The notes beneath the pieces were generated by a model. That model ran no database searches and was not told the origin of the DNA. It was given only the letters and a program-made list of their open reading frames with translations. A DNA stretch of 64,000 nt from Streptomyces inusitatus. GTDB taxonomy: Bacteria > Actinomycetota > Actinomycetes > Streptomycetales > Streptomycetaceae. This document shows positions 36,101 through 44,529 of the stretch, piece after piece (position 1 is the stretch's first letter; each line of letters begins with the position of its first letter). The stretch covers positions 377,064-441,063 of the forward strand of contig NZ_BMWG01000003.1 of the NCBI RefSeq assembly GCF_014651115.1. The letters run 5' to 3'. A program made the position numbers and the translations under genes.

Positions 36101-36892
36101 ATGCGCATTTCGTCCACAGCCGCCACCCTCGGCACTGTGCTCGCCCTCTCCGCCTCCGCCCTCGCGGTCGCGCCCGCCGCGTCCGCCGCTCAGGCCGCGC
36201 CCGCCGCGAACACCGGCGTGAAGATCGACAAGCTCGTCGTCAACGGCGGCAAGCCCATCGTCATCGGCACCGGCCAGAACGAGAAGTTCTCGATATCGGT
36301 GACCGTCTCCGACAATTCGGGGATCGACCACAAGGGTCTCCCGTACCTCGGCATCAAGCGGGAGGTGGGAGACAACTACTGGGGCTACTTCCTCGAACCC
36401 ACCTGCAAGGCGAAGAACCGCACCACCTCGGTCTGCACCTCCAATTTCACCAGCGAACCCAAGGGATACGACCTCCCCCGCAACTACTTCGCCGGCAACT
36501 GGCAGGTCTACCTCCAGTTCACCGCCAAGGACGGCGACTACTACGGCGCCTACCACGGCACCCACCCCTTCCAGCGCCGCGCCGCCCTCACCGTCGACGC
36601 CGGCCCCGAGCCCGTCCGCAAAAACAAGAACCTCACCATCACGGGCAAGCTCTCCCGCGCCAACTGGGACACCCTCCGCTACGCGGGCTACACCAACCAG
36701 CCCGTGAAGCTCCAGTTCCGCAAAAAGGGCACCAACTCCTACTCCACCGTCAAGCTCGTCAAGACCAACTCCACCGGCAACCTCAAAACCACCGTCAAGG
36801 CCACCACCGACGGCTACTGGCGCTGGAACTTCCCCGGCACCACCTCCACCTCCACCACCCTCACCAGCGGCGACTTCGTCGACGTCCGCTGA
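36101..36892 (+). CDS. Secreted protein of unknown function
   Basis: 263 residues. A clear signal peptide (MRISSTAATLGTVLALSASA, cleavage near ASAAQA) is followed by two beta-rich halves: one with VSVTVSDNSG-type Ig-like sequence and a possible Cys pair (ETCKAK region and SVCTS), the other resembling a bacterial Ig-like surface domain (NLTITGKLSRANW, NQPVKLQFRKKGT). I do not recognise a named family. It stands alone between the FAD enzyme and a strong downstream hairpin. Confidence 0.8.
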   Translation: MRISSTAATLGTVLALSASALAVAPAASAAQAAPAANTGVKIDKLVVNGGKPIVIGTGQNEKFSISVTVSDNSGIDHKGLPYLGIKREVGDNYWGYFLEPTCKAKNRTTSVCTSNFTSEPKGYDLPRNYFAGNWQVYLQFTAKDGDYYGAYHGTHPFQRRAALTVDAGPEPVRKNKNLTITGKLSRANWDTLRYAGYTNQPVKLQFRKKGTNSYSTVKLVKTNSTGNLKTTVKATTDGYWRWNFPGTTSTSTTLTSGDFVDVR

Positions 36893-36898
36893 CCCCCC

Positions 36899-36939
36899 GG
36901 CGTCCGCCGCCCACACCCCCTGCCCGGGCAGCGGACGCC
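36899..36939 (+). terminator. Hairpin after the secreted protein gene
   Basis: GGCGTCCGC (36899-36907) pairs with GCGGACGCC (36931-36939). The loop contains a further perfect palindrome, TGCCCGGGCA (36921-36930). Located 6 bp after the stop and just before the convergent small HTH gene. Confidence 0.6.
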
Positions 36940-36941
36940 CG

Positions 36942-37181
36942 TCACCGCCCCCGTCCCACCGCCCCCGCACACATGGGTGTGGCCGCCGGGGGCGCGTTGT
37001 GCTCCCGCAGCTCCACACCCCACCGAGTGAGCCGTGCCACGAGCCACGGCGCGTGGACGTCGTACGCCCGGGCGATGGCTTTGAGCGAGTCGCCCCGGGT
37101 GTAGCGCGCGATGACGGTGGCCCGGTCGGCGACGACGCGGCTGCGCGCGGCCGCCGTCTCCACCGGCGTACGGCGTGGCAC
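36942..37181 (-). CDS. Small helix-turn-helix protein
   Basis: 79 residues from the GTG at 37181, which has GGAG about 8 nt upstream; longer in-frame starts give a Pro/Arg-rich stretch unlike protein. The core RATVIARYTRGDSLKAIARAYDVHAPWLVARLTRWG resembles the resolvase/homeodomain-like HTH of small Streptomyces regulators. No partner domain is present. Role unknown, likely DNA binding. Confidence 0.68.
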   Translation of the reverse strand: MPRRTPVETAAARSRVVADRATVIARYTRGDSLKAIARAYDVHAPWLVARLTRWGVELREHNAPPAATPMCAGAVGRGR

Positions 37182-37297
37182 TTTTCTGGCTCCTGTTCTC
37201 TGGGGGTACGGGGGTGGTCCTGGTCGCCGAGTGGGAACAGGTCGGCCGGGGGAACGGGCAACGGGACGCCGCGCTGTGCGTCTTCGCTCTGCGGCTG

Positions 37298-37732
37298 TCA
37301 CCGGCTGTCGTCACTCGGCCTGATCGGGGTATGGATCTCAGCCCAGACGACCTTTCCCCAACGTCTTCTGTCACTGCCCCAGCGCGAGGCCATCGCCTCC
37401 ACGATCAGCAGGCCCCGGCCGCCGCCGTCGTCCCTCTCCGGCCGCCCTGGCTCGGGCTGCCTGACGGACTTGTCGGAGACGGAGATTCGCACCCGATCAA
37501 TAGCCGGCCTGCTGACGGAGACCCGGATTCGCCGGGACGCGGTGTGGACCACGGCATTGCCGACCAGCTCGGAAACGATCAGTGCGGCGGTGTGCTCGAA
37601 CTCGCCGAGCTTCCAGGCTTCCAGCGCTTCGCGAATAAGCGTACGGGCGCTGCGTGCGGACACCGCTTTGCCGGGCAGGGTCCGGCTGTAGCAGTGACGG
37701 TCCAAGACGGCCCTGATCGCCGTTGTCGGCAC
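37298..37732 (-). CDS. RsbW-like ATP-binding protein (HATPase_c)
   Basis: 144 residues, GTG start with GGAGG about 10 nt upstream. The Bergerat fold carries the N-box ALIVSELVGNAVVHTA and a G-box region DGGGRGLLIVEAMASRWG. Such small ATPases are very common in Streptomyces and may act as anti-sigma or anti-anti-sigma kinases. It is divergent from the XRE-TPR gene at 37950, with 217 bp between. Confidence 0.85.
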   Translation of the reverse strand: MPTTAIRAVLDRHCYSRTLPGKAVSARSARTLIREALEAWKLGEFEHTAALIVSELVGNAVVHTASRRIRVSVSRPAIDRVRISVSDKSVRQPEPGRPERDDGGGRGLLIVEAMASRWGSDRRRWGKVVWAEIHTPIRPSDDSR

Positions 37733-37949
37733 GAGGTCTTCCCTCCGGGTGGTTCAACACAGCCCCTTGGGGAAGGGGCCGGATGCTCGGTCAATGCCGC
37801 GCGGGCCGGGGATCGATCCGGCGGCGCACACCATTCAAGGGCGGGGAACGAAGTGGGGGAGTCGGCCCTGTGTGGGGCGTTACCTCGTGTTGGCTTGCGG
37901 TGTTGGCGTCTGCGATACGTGCTGGGCGTGCTGAGCCGGAGGGTGCACT

Positions 37950-39215
37950 ATGCGAGAACAGAGCATCGGGGCGTTGCTGCGAGAACTGCGTCAGAACGCC
38001 GGGCGTACCCAGCAGGAGCAGGCCGACGAGCTGAACCGCTTGACCGGGCGGTATGTGGACCGGCATCAGGTCTCTGACTGGGAGCGGTGTGTGATTCCCG
38101 GCCCCTACTGGCGGGGGCAGTTGGCGGAGTCGTTCGGTGTGCCGACGAGCCTGCTCGGCAGAGCGGCGGCAACGACCCGGCGGCTGCGCAGGGTCGAACG
38201 GCTTTCACTACGAGACGGTGATACGGAGGGTCCAGTGGACCGGAGGAAGTTTCTCGGTACGGCGGCCATAACAGCGGGATCGGTCGCGGAGCCTTGGGGG
38301 CGGCTCGCTGCGGCGCTCTCCGGAGGAGCTGTGGACGAAGCGCTCGCACGGCAGTTGACGGATGCGACGGCCGCGCTCTATCTCGATGAGGAACACGTTC
38401 CGGCAGCACTGTTGTCCGCACGCCTTGCCGGTCATGTCGACATGATCACGGCGGTGATCCCCCGCGCGGGCCGCCATCGCAAGGAACTGATCATCGCCGC
38501 CGGTGAAACCGCCGCCCTCGCGGGATGGGCGGCCTGGGACCAAGGGGATCGTGATGCCGCGTCCCACTACTACCGGGCCGTGCGAAAAGCCGCCCGAGAG
38601 GCCGGGCACCCTCCATTGGAGACTCTGGCCATGGCGTACGGCTCCTACGGGATGAACGACCCGGTCCGAGCCGCCCGTTTGCTGCGCGAGGCCCAAGAGA
38701 TGGTCAAAGGGCCCGGGTACGCCACCGCACTCGCGTGGACAGCGGCGAGGGAGGCGGAAGAGCATGCCCGAACCGGAGAGTCGGGCGACGCGGTGCGCGC
38801 TCTGGATCGCGCACGGTTGGCTTACGAGTACGCCGTTCCTGAGCGGGAGCAGTCTTGGGTGCGCTTCCTCCGGCCGGCTCGTCTCGACTCCATGGCGGTG
38901 TCGACGTACACCCGGCTGGGACATCCGGAAGCAGCGCGGCAGGCGGATGAGTCCCTGTCCCGGCTGGGCGATGGGCAGCCAAAGATCAGTATCGCCGTGC
39001 TGTGCGACGCTGCGATGGCACATGTAAAGGTTGGCGACGTGGAGCGTGGCGTGTGGGCGGCTCGGCGAGCCTTCGATACGGCTGTTTCCCATGGCTACAT
39101 GGGCATGGCCATGGTCAATGCACGAATGCGCGATCTCGTCCGCGCCTTGCCGGAAAGCAGCGCGGCACGAGGCCTACGAGAAGACATCCGCGCCCTGGCG
39201 GGACACCACACATGA
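37950..39215 (+). CDS. XRE family regulator with TPR-like C-terminal domain
   Basis: 421 residues. The N-terminal XRE HTH is LLRELRQNAGRTQQEQADELNR (residues about 9-30) plus a DRHQVSDWER recognition region. A following segment looks like a buried twin-arginine remnant (RRKFLGTAAITAG) seen in many of these regulators, not a secretion signal. The remainder is helical TPR-like repeats (YYRAVRKAAREAGH, ARLLREAQEMVK, ALDRARLAYEYA). Similar Streptomyces proteins regulate neighbouring DUF397/ATPase genes. Confidence 0.85.
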   Translation: MREQSIGALLRELRQNAGRTQQEQADELNRLTGRYVDRHQVSDWERCVIPGPYWRGQLAESFGVPTSLLGRAAATTRRLRRVERLSLRDGDTEGPVDRRKFLGTAAITAGSVAEPWGRLAAALSGGAVDEALARQLTDATAALYLDEEHVPAALLSARLAGHVDMITAVIPRAGRHRKELIIAAGETAALAGWAAWDQGDRDAASHYYRAVRKAAREAGHPPLETLAMAYGSYGMNDPVRAARLLREAQEMVKGPGYATALAWTAAREAEEHARTGESGDAVRALDRARLAYEYAVPEREQSWVRFLRPARLDSMAVSTYTRLGHPEAARQADESLSRLGDGQPKISIAVLCDAAMAHVKVGDVERGVWAARRAFDTAVSHGYMGMAMVNARMRDLVRALPESSAARGLREDIRALAGHHT

Positions 39216-39244
39216 AAACTGGGGCCCCGAACGCAGAACGGAAT

Positions 39245-39308
39245 GGAGGTTGCACCTACCGCAAGCGTCGAACCCTTCATTCATTTCATGCAGGATGCAT
39301 GCACCTCC
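39245..39308 (+). promoter_or_regulatory. Long-range inverted repeat in the leader of the DUF397 gene
   Basis: GGAGGTTGCA (39245-39254) can pair with TGCACCTCC (39300-39308) with one bulge. It lies in the 121-bp gap before the DUF397 gene and may fold in the mRNA leader. No effect is proven. Confidence 0.25.
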
Positions 39309-39336
39309 TGATCGGTATCGAGAAAAGGAATCGTTC

Positions 39337-39573
39337 ATGAAATCCGTGCGCGACAAGACAGCCCTGCCTTTCGCAGACATTCCCGAATCCGCCTGGAAGA
39401 AAGCAGCCGCCAGCGCCGGCGAAAGTGACTGCGTAGAGGTCGCCAACTGCGCATACACACCTCGCAAGGGAATCGCCGTCCGCGATTCAAAGAACCCGCA
39501 AGGCCCCATTCTGCTGTTCCGGCAGGAGTCATTCTCGGCATTCGTCTCCGGGGTGGACGGGATCTGCCGCTGA
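39337..39573 (+). CDS. DUF397 domain protein
   Basis: 78 residues, ATG at 39337 with AAGGAA upstream. It has the DUF397 pattern: SAWKKAAASAGESDCVEVANC followed by GIAVRDSKNPQGPILLFRQESFSAF. DUF397 proteins are encoded next to XRE regulators in Streptomyces and are thought to be their small partners; here the XRE-TPR gene is immediately upstream. The first residues and codon use are less GC-biased than the surroundings. Confidence 0.85.
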   Translation: MKSVRDKTALPFADIPESAWKKAAASAGESDCVEVANCAYTPRKGIAVRDSKNPQGPILLFRQESFSAFVSGVDGICR

Positions 39574-39599
39574 CCAACAAGCAGATCCGCCGCAGGCCG

Positions 39600-39797
39600 C
39601 CTGAAGTGCCCGTCGCAACGGAGAGCCCAGGGAACTCATGCCACTTATGCCCAGCCGGGAAGTAGCTTTGTCCTTTCTGCACCGTGGCCTGATCCTTGAC
39701 GATCCAGTAGTCCGCCGCGAACAGCTTGGCCAGCGCGGTCAGCCGAGGCAGGAGATTCGGTTGGTGAATCGCGCACAGCCCGCCCGGCTCGGGAAGG
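39600..39797 (-). pseudogene. Remnant of a WbqC-like gene
   Basis: The minus strand reads LCAIHQPNLLPRLTALAKLFAADYWIV, the N-terminal signature of the WbqC-like family. After WIV the expected LDDVQF continuation is replaced by unrelated sequence (KDQATVQKGQSYF). No in-frame start codon other than within the preceding gene remnant is visible. Only about 30 residues of a protein normally over 200 remain, so this is a truncated fragment. Confidence 0.55.
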
Positions 39798-40240
39798 TCA
39801 AGAGGCGATGAGCCGGCTGGTGAAGCCGTCGCCGATGAGGGACTCGTACGCGGCACGCACATCCTCGGGAACCTCTTGCTCGATGGCGAACCCGAGCCCC
39901 GGATACTCGATCACCCGCTGGAGATCGCCGACGAGCATGTCCAGGACGAGTTTCTCGTCGCCGACGGACTTCAGATACTCGTCGAACTCCAGCGACTCCG
40001 AGGCGCAGAGAATTTTGACGCCGGGCCACAGCTTGCGGGCGGTCGCGAACGACCGCCTTTCCATGTAGGGCTTGGAGACCAGCAGCACGGTGGCCGGGTG
40101 AATCCCGGCAGCGGCGAGAACCTCGCGGGCCAGGGTGATGTTCTGCCCGGTGTTCGTCGCGTTGGGCTCCAGCAGGATCACCTCGGCGGGGACCCCGAGG
40201 TCGATGGCGTGCTCGCGAAAGCAGACGGCCTCTCCGGTCA
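39798..40240 (-). pseudogene. 5'-truncated YdcF/SanA-like (DUF218) gene
   Basis: About 145 C-terminal residues of a YdcF-type protein are intact, including LEPNATNTGQN, VLLVSKPYMERRSF, LVLDMLVGDLQRVIEYPGLG and the stop at 39798. The N-terminal third (the VVLGG-type part) is missing. The homology ends at about 40236, exactly at the stop of the XRE-DUF5753 gene, and the open frame beyond is antisense-like read-through of that gene. A deletion joining the two genes is inferred. It could still be translated by coupling, but lacks the N-terminal catalytic region. Confidence 0.65.
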
Positions 40241-41089
40241 ACGCGGATTCAAGTCTCTCCTGGCCGCGTTGATGACGTTGTGGGCATCGGCCCCGTACAC
40301 GGCCGACTCTCGAAGGGTGCGCCAGACCTTCGAATACAGGGCGATGTTGTCGGCGTCGTCCAACCACAGCTCGGCGTGCCAGTCCTCGGCGACCACGAGG
40401 CGGTCGTCAAGAATCCAGAAGCCATTGGCGGGCGCGATCTTGACGGGTGCCGTGAACGGGATGATGCCCAGCTCGACGGTGTCCATCCCGAGCATCCCGG
40501 TAAGGCGGTCGAGCTGGGCGGCCAGCACTGAGGGCGGGCAGATCAGTGACCGTAAGGCGGCTTCCCAAAGCAGCACGTGCAGCTTGTGGCCGGGCCGGTA
40601 CAGCCACTCCTGGCGCTGCGCCCGGGAGCGTACGGCGGCCTCGATGTCGTCGGCGCCCCCCAGCAGCTTCGAATAGCGCTGGAGGACGTGGCGGGCGTAT
40701 TCGGGGGTCTGCATCAGCCCGGCGATGACCGACTCTTCCCAGATCCACATCTCCGAGGTGCGGTCGATCTCCGCGCTCAGCCCTTCGTACATCGGCTTGA
40801 AGCCGTTCGCCAGGGCCCGACGCCATGACCTGATGTGGGATTCGAACCCGGCCAGGCGGGCGGCGAGCTCGGGGTACGCGCCAGGATGCCCGGTCGCTGT
40901 GGCCCATGCCCTGAGATCCTCGGGGGTGGCCGTCTGCTTGCCGTTCTCCAGTTTGCTGACCTTGGAGCCGGGCCAGCCGAGCCGCTGCGCGAGCTGTTGA
41001 CCGGTGAGCCGACCATCAGGGCACGTGAGACGCAGTTCGCGCAGCCGTGTCCCCAAGGCCGCCCGTGCCTGTTGGTAGTCGGTGCTCAC
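40238..41089 (-). CDS. XRE regulator with DUF5753 domain, TTA codon
   Basis: 283 residues, GTG start 12 bp after the DUF6879 gene. N-terminal HTH (RLRELRLTC, LTGQQLAQRLGWPGSKVSKLENGKQT), then a DUF5753 domain (ESVIAGLMQTPEYARHVLQ, ILDDRLVVAEDWHAELWL). Leu179 is a TTA codon (40553-40555), suggesting bldA control. These regulators are usually paired with DUF397 or DUF6879 proteins, as here. Its 3' end abuts the ydcF-like remnant. Confidence 0.88.
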   Translation of the reverse strand: MSTDYQQARAALGTRLRELRLTCPDGRLTGQQLAQRLGWPGSKVSKLENGKQTATPEDLRAWATATGHPGAYPELAARLAGFESHIRSWRRALANGFKPMYEGLSAEIDRTSEMWIWEESVIAGLMQTPEYARHVLQRYSKLLGGADDIEAAVRSRAQRQEWLYRPGHKLHVLLWEAALRSLICPPSVLAAQLDRLTGMLGMDTVELGIIPFTAPVKIAPANGFWILDDRLVVAEDWHAELWLDDADNIALYSKVWRTLRESAVYGADAHNVINAARRDLNPR

Positions 41090-41101
41090 CGGTCTCGCGC
41101 G

Positions 41102-41848
41102 CTACTCGGCCGGGGCTGCCTGTGCGGCGAACCGGTCGAACAGCACGGCGTGATGCATAGCGGCGTCACGCGCGATGGCGTACCGCACGACCTCGGCCGG
41201 TTCGGTGATCAGCTCGATGTTCAGCAGGTTGTCGGCGTCGTCGAAGTGCAGCAGGGCCACAAGCCGCGAGTCGAAGATCCAGAAGTCTTCGGCGGGCAGG
41301 GCAGCGGCGTCCTCGCGTCGCAGGTAGCGGATGTCCTCGCCGACGGCCGCGTTGTGCCGGGCGTAGTCGAGCAGGAACAGCTGTTCCGTGGTGGGCGGGT
41401 CGTCGGCGACGCGGACGCGGCCGACTGTCTTGCCTGCGTCCGTCTGGCTCTTGATGTTGATGAACCAGGGCTCTTCGGGGTCGCAGGGTGAGGAGCCCGT
41501 GGCCAGAAACGCCTGGTAGTCGGGGTCCTGTCGGTCCGACGCGTAGCCGCGCCGTGTCTCCAGCCGCCAGGCGGTGTGCTCGAAGGTCTCGAAGAGGCGC
41601 AGAAAGGTGTCCTGGCCGACCAGTTCCGGCACCCGCTCCATCTCCTTCGGCCCCCAGTTCACAAGCAGTTCGCGTGGTACGACCACCGCTGCCTCGTCCG
41701 GCCCGAGGTGCTGGAGCTGTTCGAGGTCTTCGGGGTCGGTGACGGGCGTGCCCTGGACGATGACCTCTCCGCTGTCCTCGTCCGCGTGCAGAGCGGGGCA
41801 GCCGCCGACCTTGCTGTCTGTGCCGGTGAAGCGCAACCGACGAGCCAT
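41102..41848 (-). CDS. DUF6879 family protein
   Basis: 248 residues from ATG 41848. The N-terminal about 75 residues (MARRLRFTGTDSKVGGCPAL, VPRELLVNWGP) form an extra domain. The rest is DUF6879-like: LFETFEHTAWRLETRRGYASD, PWFINIKSQTDAGKTVGRVRV, EDFWIFDSRLVALLHFDDAD. The biochemical function is unknown; the family co-occurs with XRE-DUF5753 regulators and is probably part of the same regulatory unit. Divergent from the AHCY-like gene, with 172 bp between. Confidence 0.83.
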   Translation of the reverse strand: MARRLRFTGTDSKVGGCPALHADEDSGEVIVQGTPVTDPEDLEQLQHLGPDEAAVVVPRELLVNWGPKEMERVPELVGQDTFLRLFETFEHTAWRLETRRGYASDRQDPDYQAFLATGSSPCDPEEPWFINIKSQTDAGKTVGRVRVADDPPTTEQLFLLDYARHNAAVGEDIRYLRREDAAALPAEDFWIFDSRLVALLHFDDADNLLNIELITEPAEVVRYAIARDAAMHHAVLFDRFAAQAAPAE

Positions 41849-42020
41849 GGACGCTCTCCCTTCCCGGGGTGTCGATCCCACAGCATGGCCGGGTGCCCGG
41901 CTCGATTCCACAAGGTCGGGCAGAGGCTGGGAGAAAACACCGGCAATCTCCATCCACCATCGAGCAAATTCGAGAAAACAGCGTATCGCCGGCCGACCCC
42001 CGGCTTCTAGGGTCCGGGAC

Positions 42021-43187
42021 ATGGCTACGACAGCAGCCACCAGTGCCCCGATGAGAGGCATCGATATGGAAACCTTCGAACGCGCGAGGCTGGACGCCTA
42101 CTTCGCCCGGATCGCCACTCACTTCGCTCCCGCTGAGCAGTGCACCTCGTTCCTGATCACGCACCTGCTGGCCGAGCGTCCCGCGTTCGTCCGGGCGGTC
42201 GCCGCGATGACCCGGCTCGCCGCAGTTCTGCCCAAGCCGAAGTCAGTCCAGCCGGACGCGGAGCGCGAGGTCGAGCGGACACACAGGATCGACGCCCTCA
42301 CCCGTGAGCTGTTCACCGACGACGGCACCGCTCTGGAGTACCTCGAAGACCGGGCCTCGGGCGAGACGGTCTGTCTCCTGGACGTCGGCGGATACTTCGC
42401 CCCGAGCCTTGCCGAGGTCCACAGTCGCTTCACCGGGCGGCTCGCCGGGGTGATCGAGGACACCGAGAACGGGCACCGCCGATATGAGGAACTGGACAAG
42501 CTGCCCTGCCCCGTCGTCTCCGTGGCCCGGTCTCCGTTAAAAGACCCCGAGGACTTCCTCGTCGGCCAGTCGGTGGTCTTCTCCACCGAGGCTGTCATGC
42601 GCGGACGCGGCGACATCCTCCATGGCCGCCCGGCCCTGGTGATCGGCTTCGGCAAGCTCGGTTCCAGCATCGCCCGCCTGCTGCACGCCAAGGGTGTGCG
42701 GGTCACCGTCTTCGACATCGACCCCGTCCGTCGCACCCAGGCCCTGTCCCAGGGCTTCACGGTCGCCCGCGACCGCGAAGCCGCGCTGACCGGGGCCGGT
42801 CTGGTGCTCTGCGCGACCGGTGCGGTCTCGCTGCGTGGCGAGGACTTCGCCCATCTGCGCAACGGTGCCTACATCGCCACCGTCACCTCCAGCGAGGACG
42901 AACTCGACCTCGCCGGGCTTCCCGAGGTCTACACCCGCAGTCAGGCCGGCGACCATGTCGTCCGCTACCGGACCACCGGCCACTACTTCTATCTGGTGAA
43001 TGGCGGCAACGCCGTCAACTTCCTCCACGGCGCGAGCGTTGGGCCGTTCATCTTCCTGGTCCAGGCCGAGATCCTCGCCGCGATCAGGATGCTCACCCGC
43101 GAAGACCTCGCCCCCGGTATCCATGAGGTCCCCGCACCCGACCGGGAAGCCATCGCGGCGACCTGGCTCTCCTACTTCAACAGGTGA
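42021..43187 (+). CDS. S-adenosylhomocysteinase-like NAD-binding protein lacking catalytic residues, TTA codon
   Basis: 388 residues. The middle and C-terminal parts follow the AHCY fold: DVGGYFAP, GVIEDTENGHRRYEE, Rossmann motif ALVIGFGKLGSSIARLL, VLCATGAVSL and LVNGGNAVNFLHGAS. AHCY is normally about 430-480 residues. The typical lysine/aspartate substrate motif (NDSxTKxxFDN) and the GHFDxEID segment are not recognisable; the latter reads TSSEDELDL. SAH hydrolysis is therefore doubtful and an NAD-dependent redox role on another nucleoside or sugar is possible. Leu173 is TTA. The stop overlaps the NUDIX start. Confidence 0.8.
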   Translation: MATTAATSAPMRGIDMETFERARLDAYFARIATHFAPAEQCTSFLITHLLAERPAFVRAVAAMTRLAAVLPKPKSVQPDAEREVERTHRIDALTRELFTDDGTALEYLEDRASGETVCLLDVGGYFAPSLAEVHSRFTGRLAGVIEDTENGHRRYEELDKLPCPVVSVARSPLKDPEDFLVGQSVVFSTEAVMRGRGDILHGRPALVIGFGKLGSSIARLLHAKGVRVTVFDIDPVRRTQALSQGFTVARDREAALTGAGLVLCATGAVSLRGEDFAHLRNGAYIATVTSSEDELDLAGLPEVYTRSQAGDHVVRYRTTGHYFYLVNGGNAVNFLHGASVGPFIFLVQAEILAAIRMLTREDLAPGIHEVPAPDREAIAATWLSYFNR

Positions 43188-43735
43188 TCACCGTGACCAT
43201 CACGCAAGAACACATCCGTACGACCATCGCCGCCTATCTCGACCGGTACCCCGAGGACGAGCGCGCGCTCGAAGCGGTACTCGGCCTGATCGACGGCGTC
43301 GGCGATCTCACCAGCCGGAAGACGCTGCCCGGCCACATCACCGCAGGCGCGGTCCTCGTCGGCGCGGACGGACGCGTACTGCACATCCTCCACAACGCGA
43401 CCGGGAAATGGCTTCTGCCCGGCGGCCATCTGGAGTCCTCCGACGAGACGCTTCTGCGGGCCGCGGGCCGGGAGCTGGCCGAGGAGACCGGGATCCCGCC
43501 TCACTTGGTCACCCCGGAGGGAGAGACCCCGCTGCACATCGACATCCACCCCATCGACGCCAATCCCGCCAAGGACGAGACCGCTCACCAGCACTTCGAC
43601 TTCCGCTTCCTTTTCCGCACCGCGGCCGGCATCGGTGAACTCCAGGCCGAAGAAGTCTCCGATGCCGCCTGGCGAGCAGCCGACACCCTGCATGACGAGA
43701 AGTTGGGTCGGCGACTCGCCCAAGCGATGAGCTGA
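43184..43735 (+). CDS. NUDIX hydrolase
   Basis: 183 residues; the GTG start overlaps the stop of the AHCY-like gene (GTGA). The NUDIX box is GGHLESSDETLLRAAGRELAEETGI (residues about 86-110), with REL-EE intact for Mg binding. It would hydrolyse a nucleoside diphosphate linked to another moiety. Translational coupling to the AHCY-like gene suggests a joint nucleotide-related pathway. Confidence 0.88.
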   Translation: MITVTITQEHIRTTIAAYLDRYPEDERALEAVLGLIDGVGDLTSRKTLPGHITAGAVLVGADGRVLHILHNATGKWLLPGGHLESSDETLLRAAGRELAEETGIPPHLVTPEGETPLHIDIHPIDANPAKDETAHQHFDFRFLFRTAAGIGELQAEEVSDAAWRAADTLHDEKLGRRLAQAMS

Positions 43736-43831
43736 CCTCGGGACCGGCCGCCCTCGCGTCCCCTCTTCCTGGCTCCGCTCCCGACCTCAGCGACCACTCA
43801 CACGCATGACCAGATCGGCTGGGAGGCCGCT

Positions 43832-44464
43832 ATGCCCACTCCGTACCGTGGCCTGATCCTCGACTTCGGTGGTGTGCTCACCACTCGGATGCGGCTCAAC
43901 GGACAGGCGTTCGAGAGATCGGAAGGACTGGCTCCGGGCGCGTACTTCGCAGCCCTGGGCAAGCATCCCGACGGCGTCGCGATCTACGCGGCGCTTGAGG
44001 TCGGTGAGGCCACCCAGGAGGACTGGAACCGTGTCATCGGCGGCATCCTGGGTATCGACTCCACCGACCTGATGCGGCGCGCCCTGGCGAATCTCCGCCC
44101 GGAACCACAGATCGTCGCTGCGGCGGAGCGGGCTCGTGCGGCCGGGATCAAGGTCGCGATGCTGAGCAACTCGTTCGGGATCGAGCCGTACAACCCGTAC
44201 GAGGACAAGGGGTTGTGGACGGACTTCTTCGACGTGGTGATCCTGTCGGAGCTGGAAGGCGTACGGAAGCCGTCTTCGCTCATCTATCGGCGGGCTCTCG
44301 ATTCCTTGGGCCTGACCGGTCCGGAGTGTGTTTTCGTGGACGACCACGCGGAGAACCTGCCGCCCGCCGAGGCCCTGGGCATCCGTACCGTGCATCACAC
44401 GACCGACCCCACCGCCACCGCAGCGGCCCTGGACGCTCTTCTCCTCGACACCACTCCTGCTTGA
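43832..44464 (+). CDS. HAD-IA family hydrolase
   Basis: 210 residues. It has motif I LILDFGGVLTT, motif II MLSNSFG, a lysine in GVRKPS and motif IV VFVDDHAENL. Motif I has DFG in place of the usual DxD: the second acidic residue is Gly, as in epoxide-hydrolase-N-type or non-phosphatase HADs, so phosphatase activity is uncertain. It lies 96 bp downstream of the NUDIX gene in the same direction. Confidence 0.86.
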   Translation: MPTPYRGLILDFGGVLTTRMRLNGQAFERSEGLAPGAYFAALGKHPDGVAIYAALEVGEATQEDWNRVIGGILGIDSTDLMRRALANLRPEPQIVAAAERARAAGIKVAMLSNSFGIEPYNPYEDKGLWTDFFDVVILSELEGVRKPSSLIYRRALDSLGLTGPECVFVDDHAENLPPAEALGIRTVHHTTDPTATAAALDALLLDTTPA

Positions 44465-44529
44465 AGAGGCGTCACAGGTGAACGTGGGAGCGGAGCCAAC
44501 TGACATCGACAGACCGGAAAGACAGCGAC

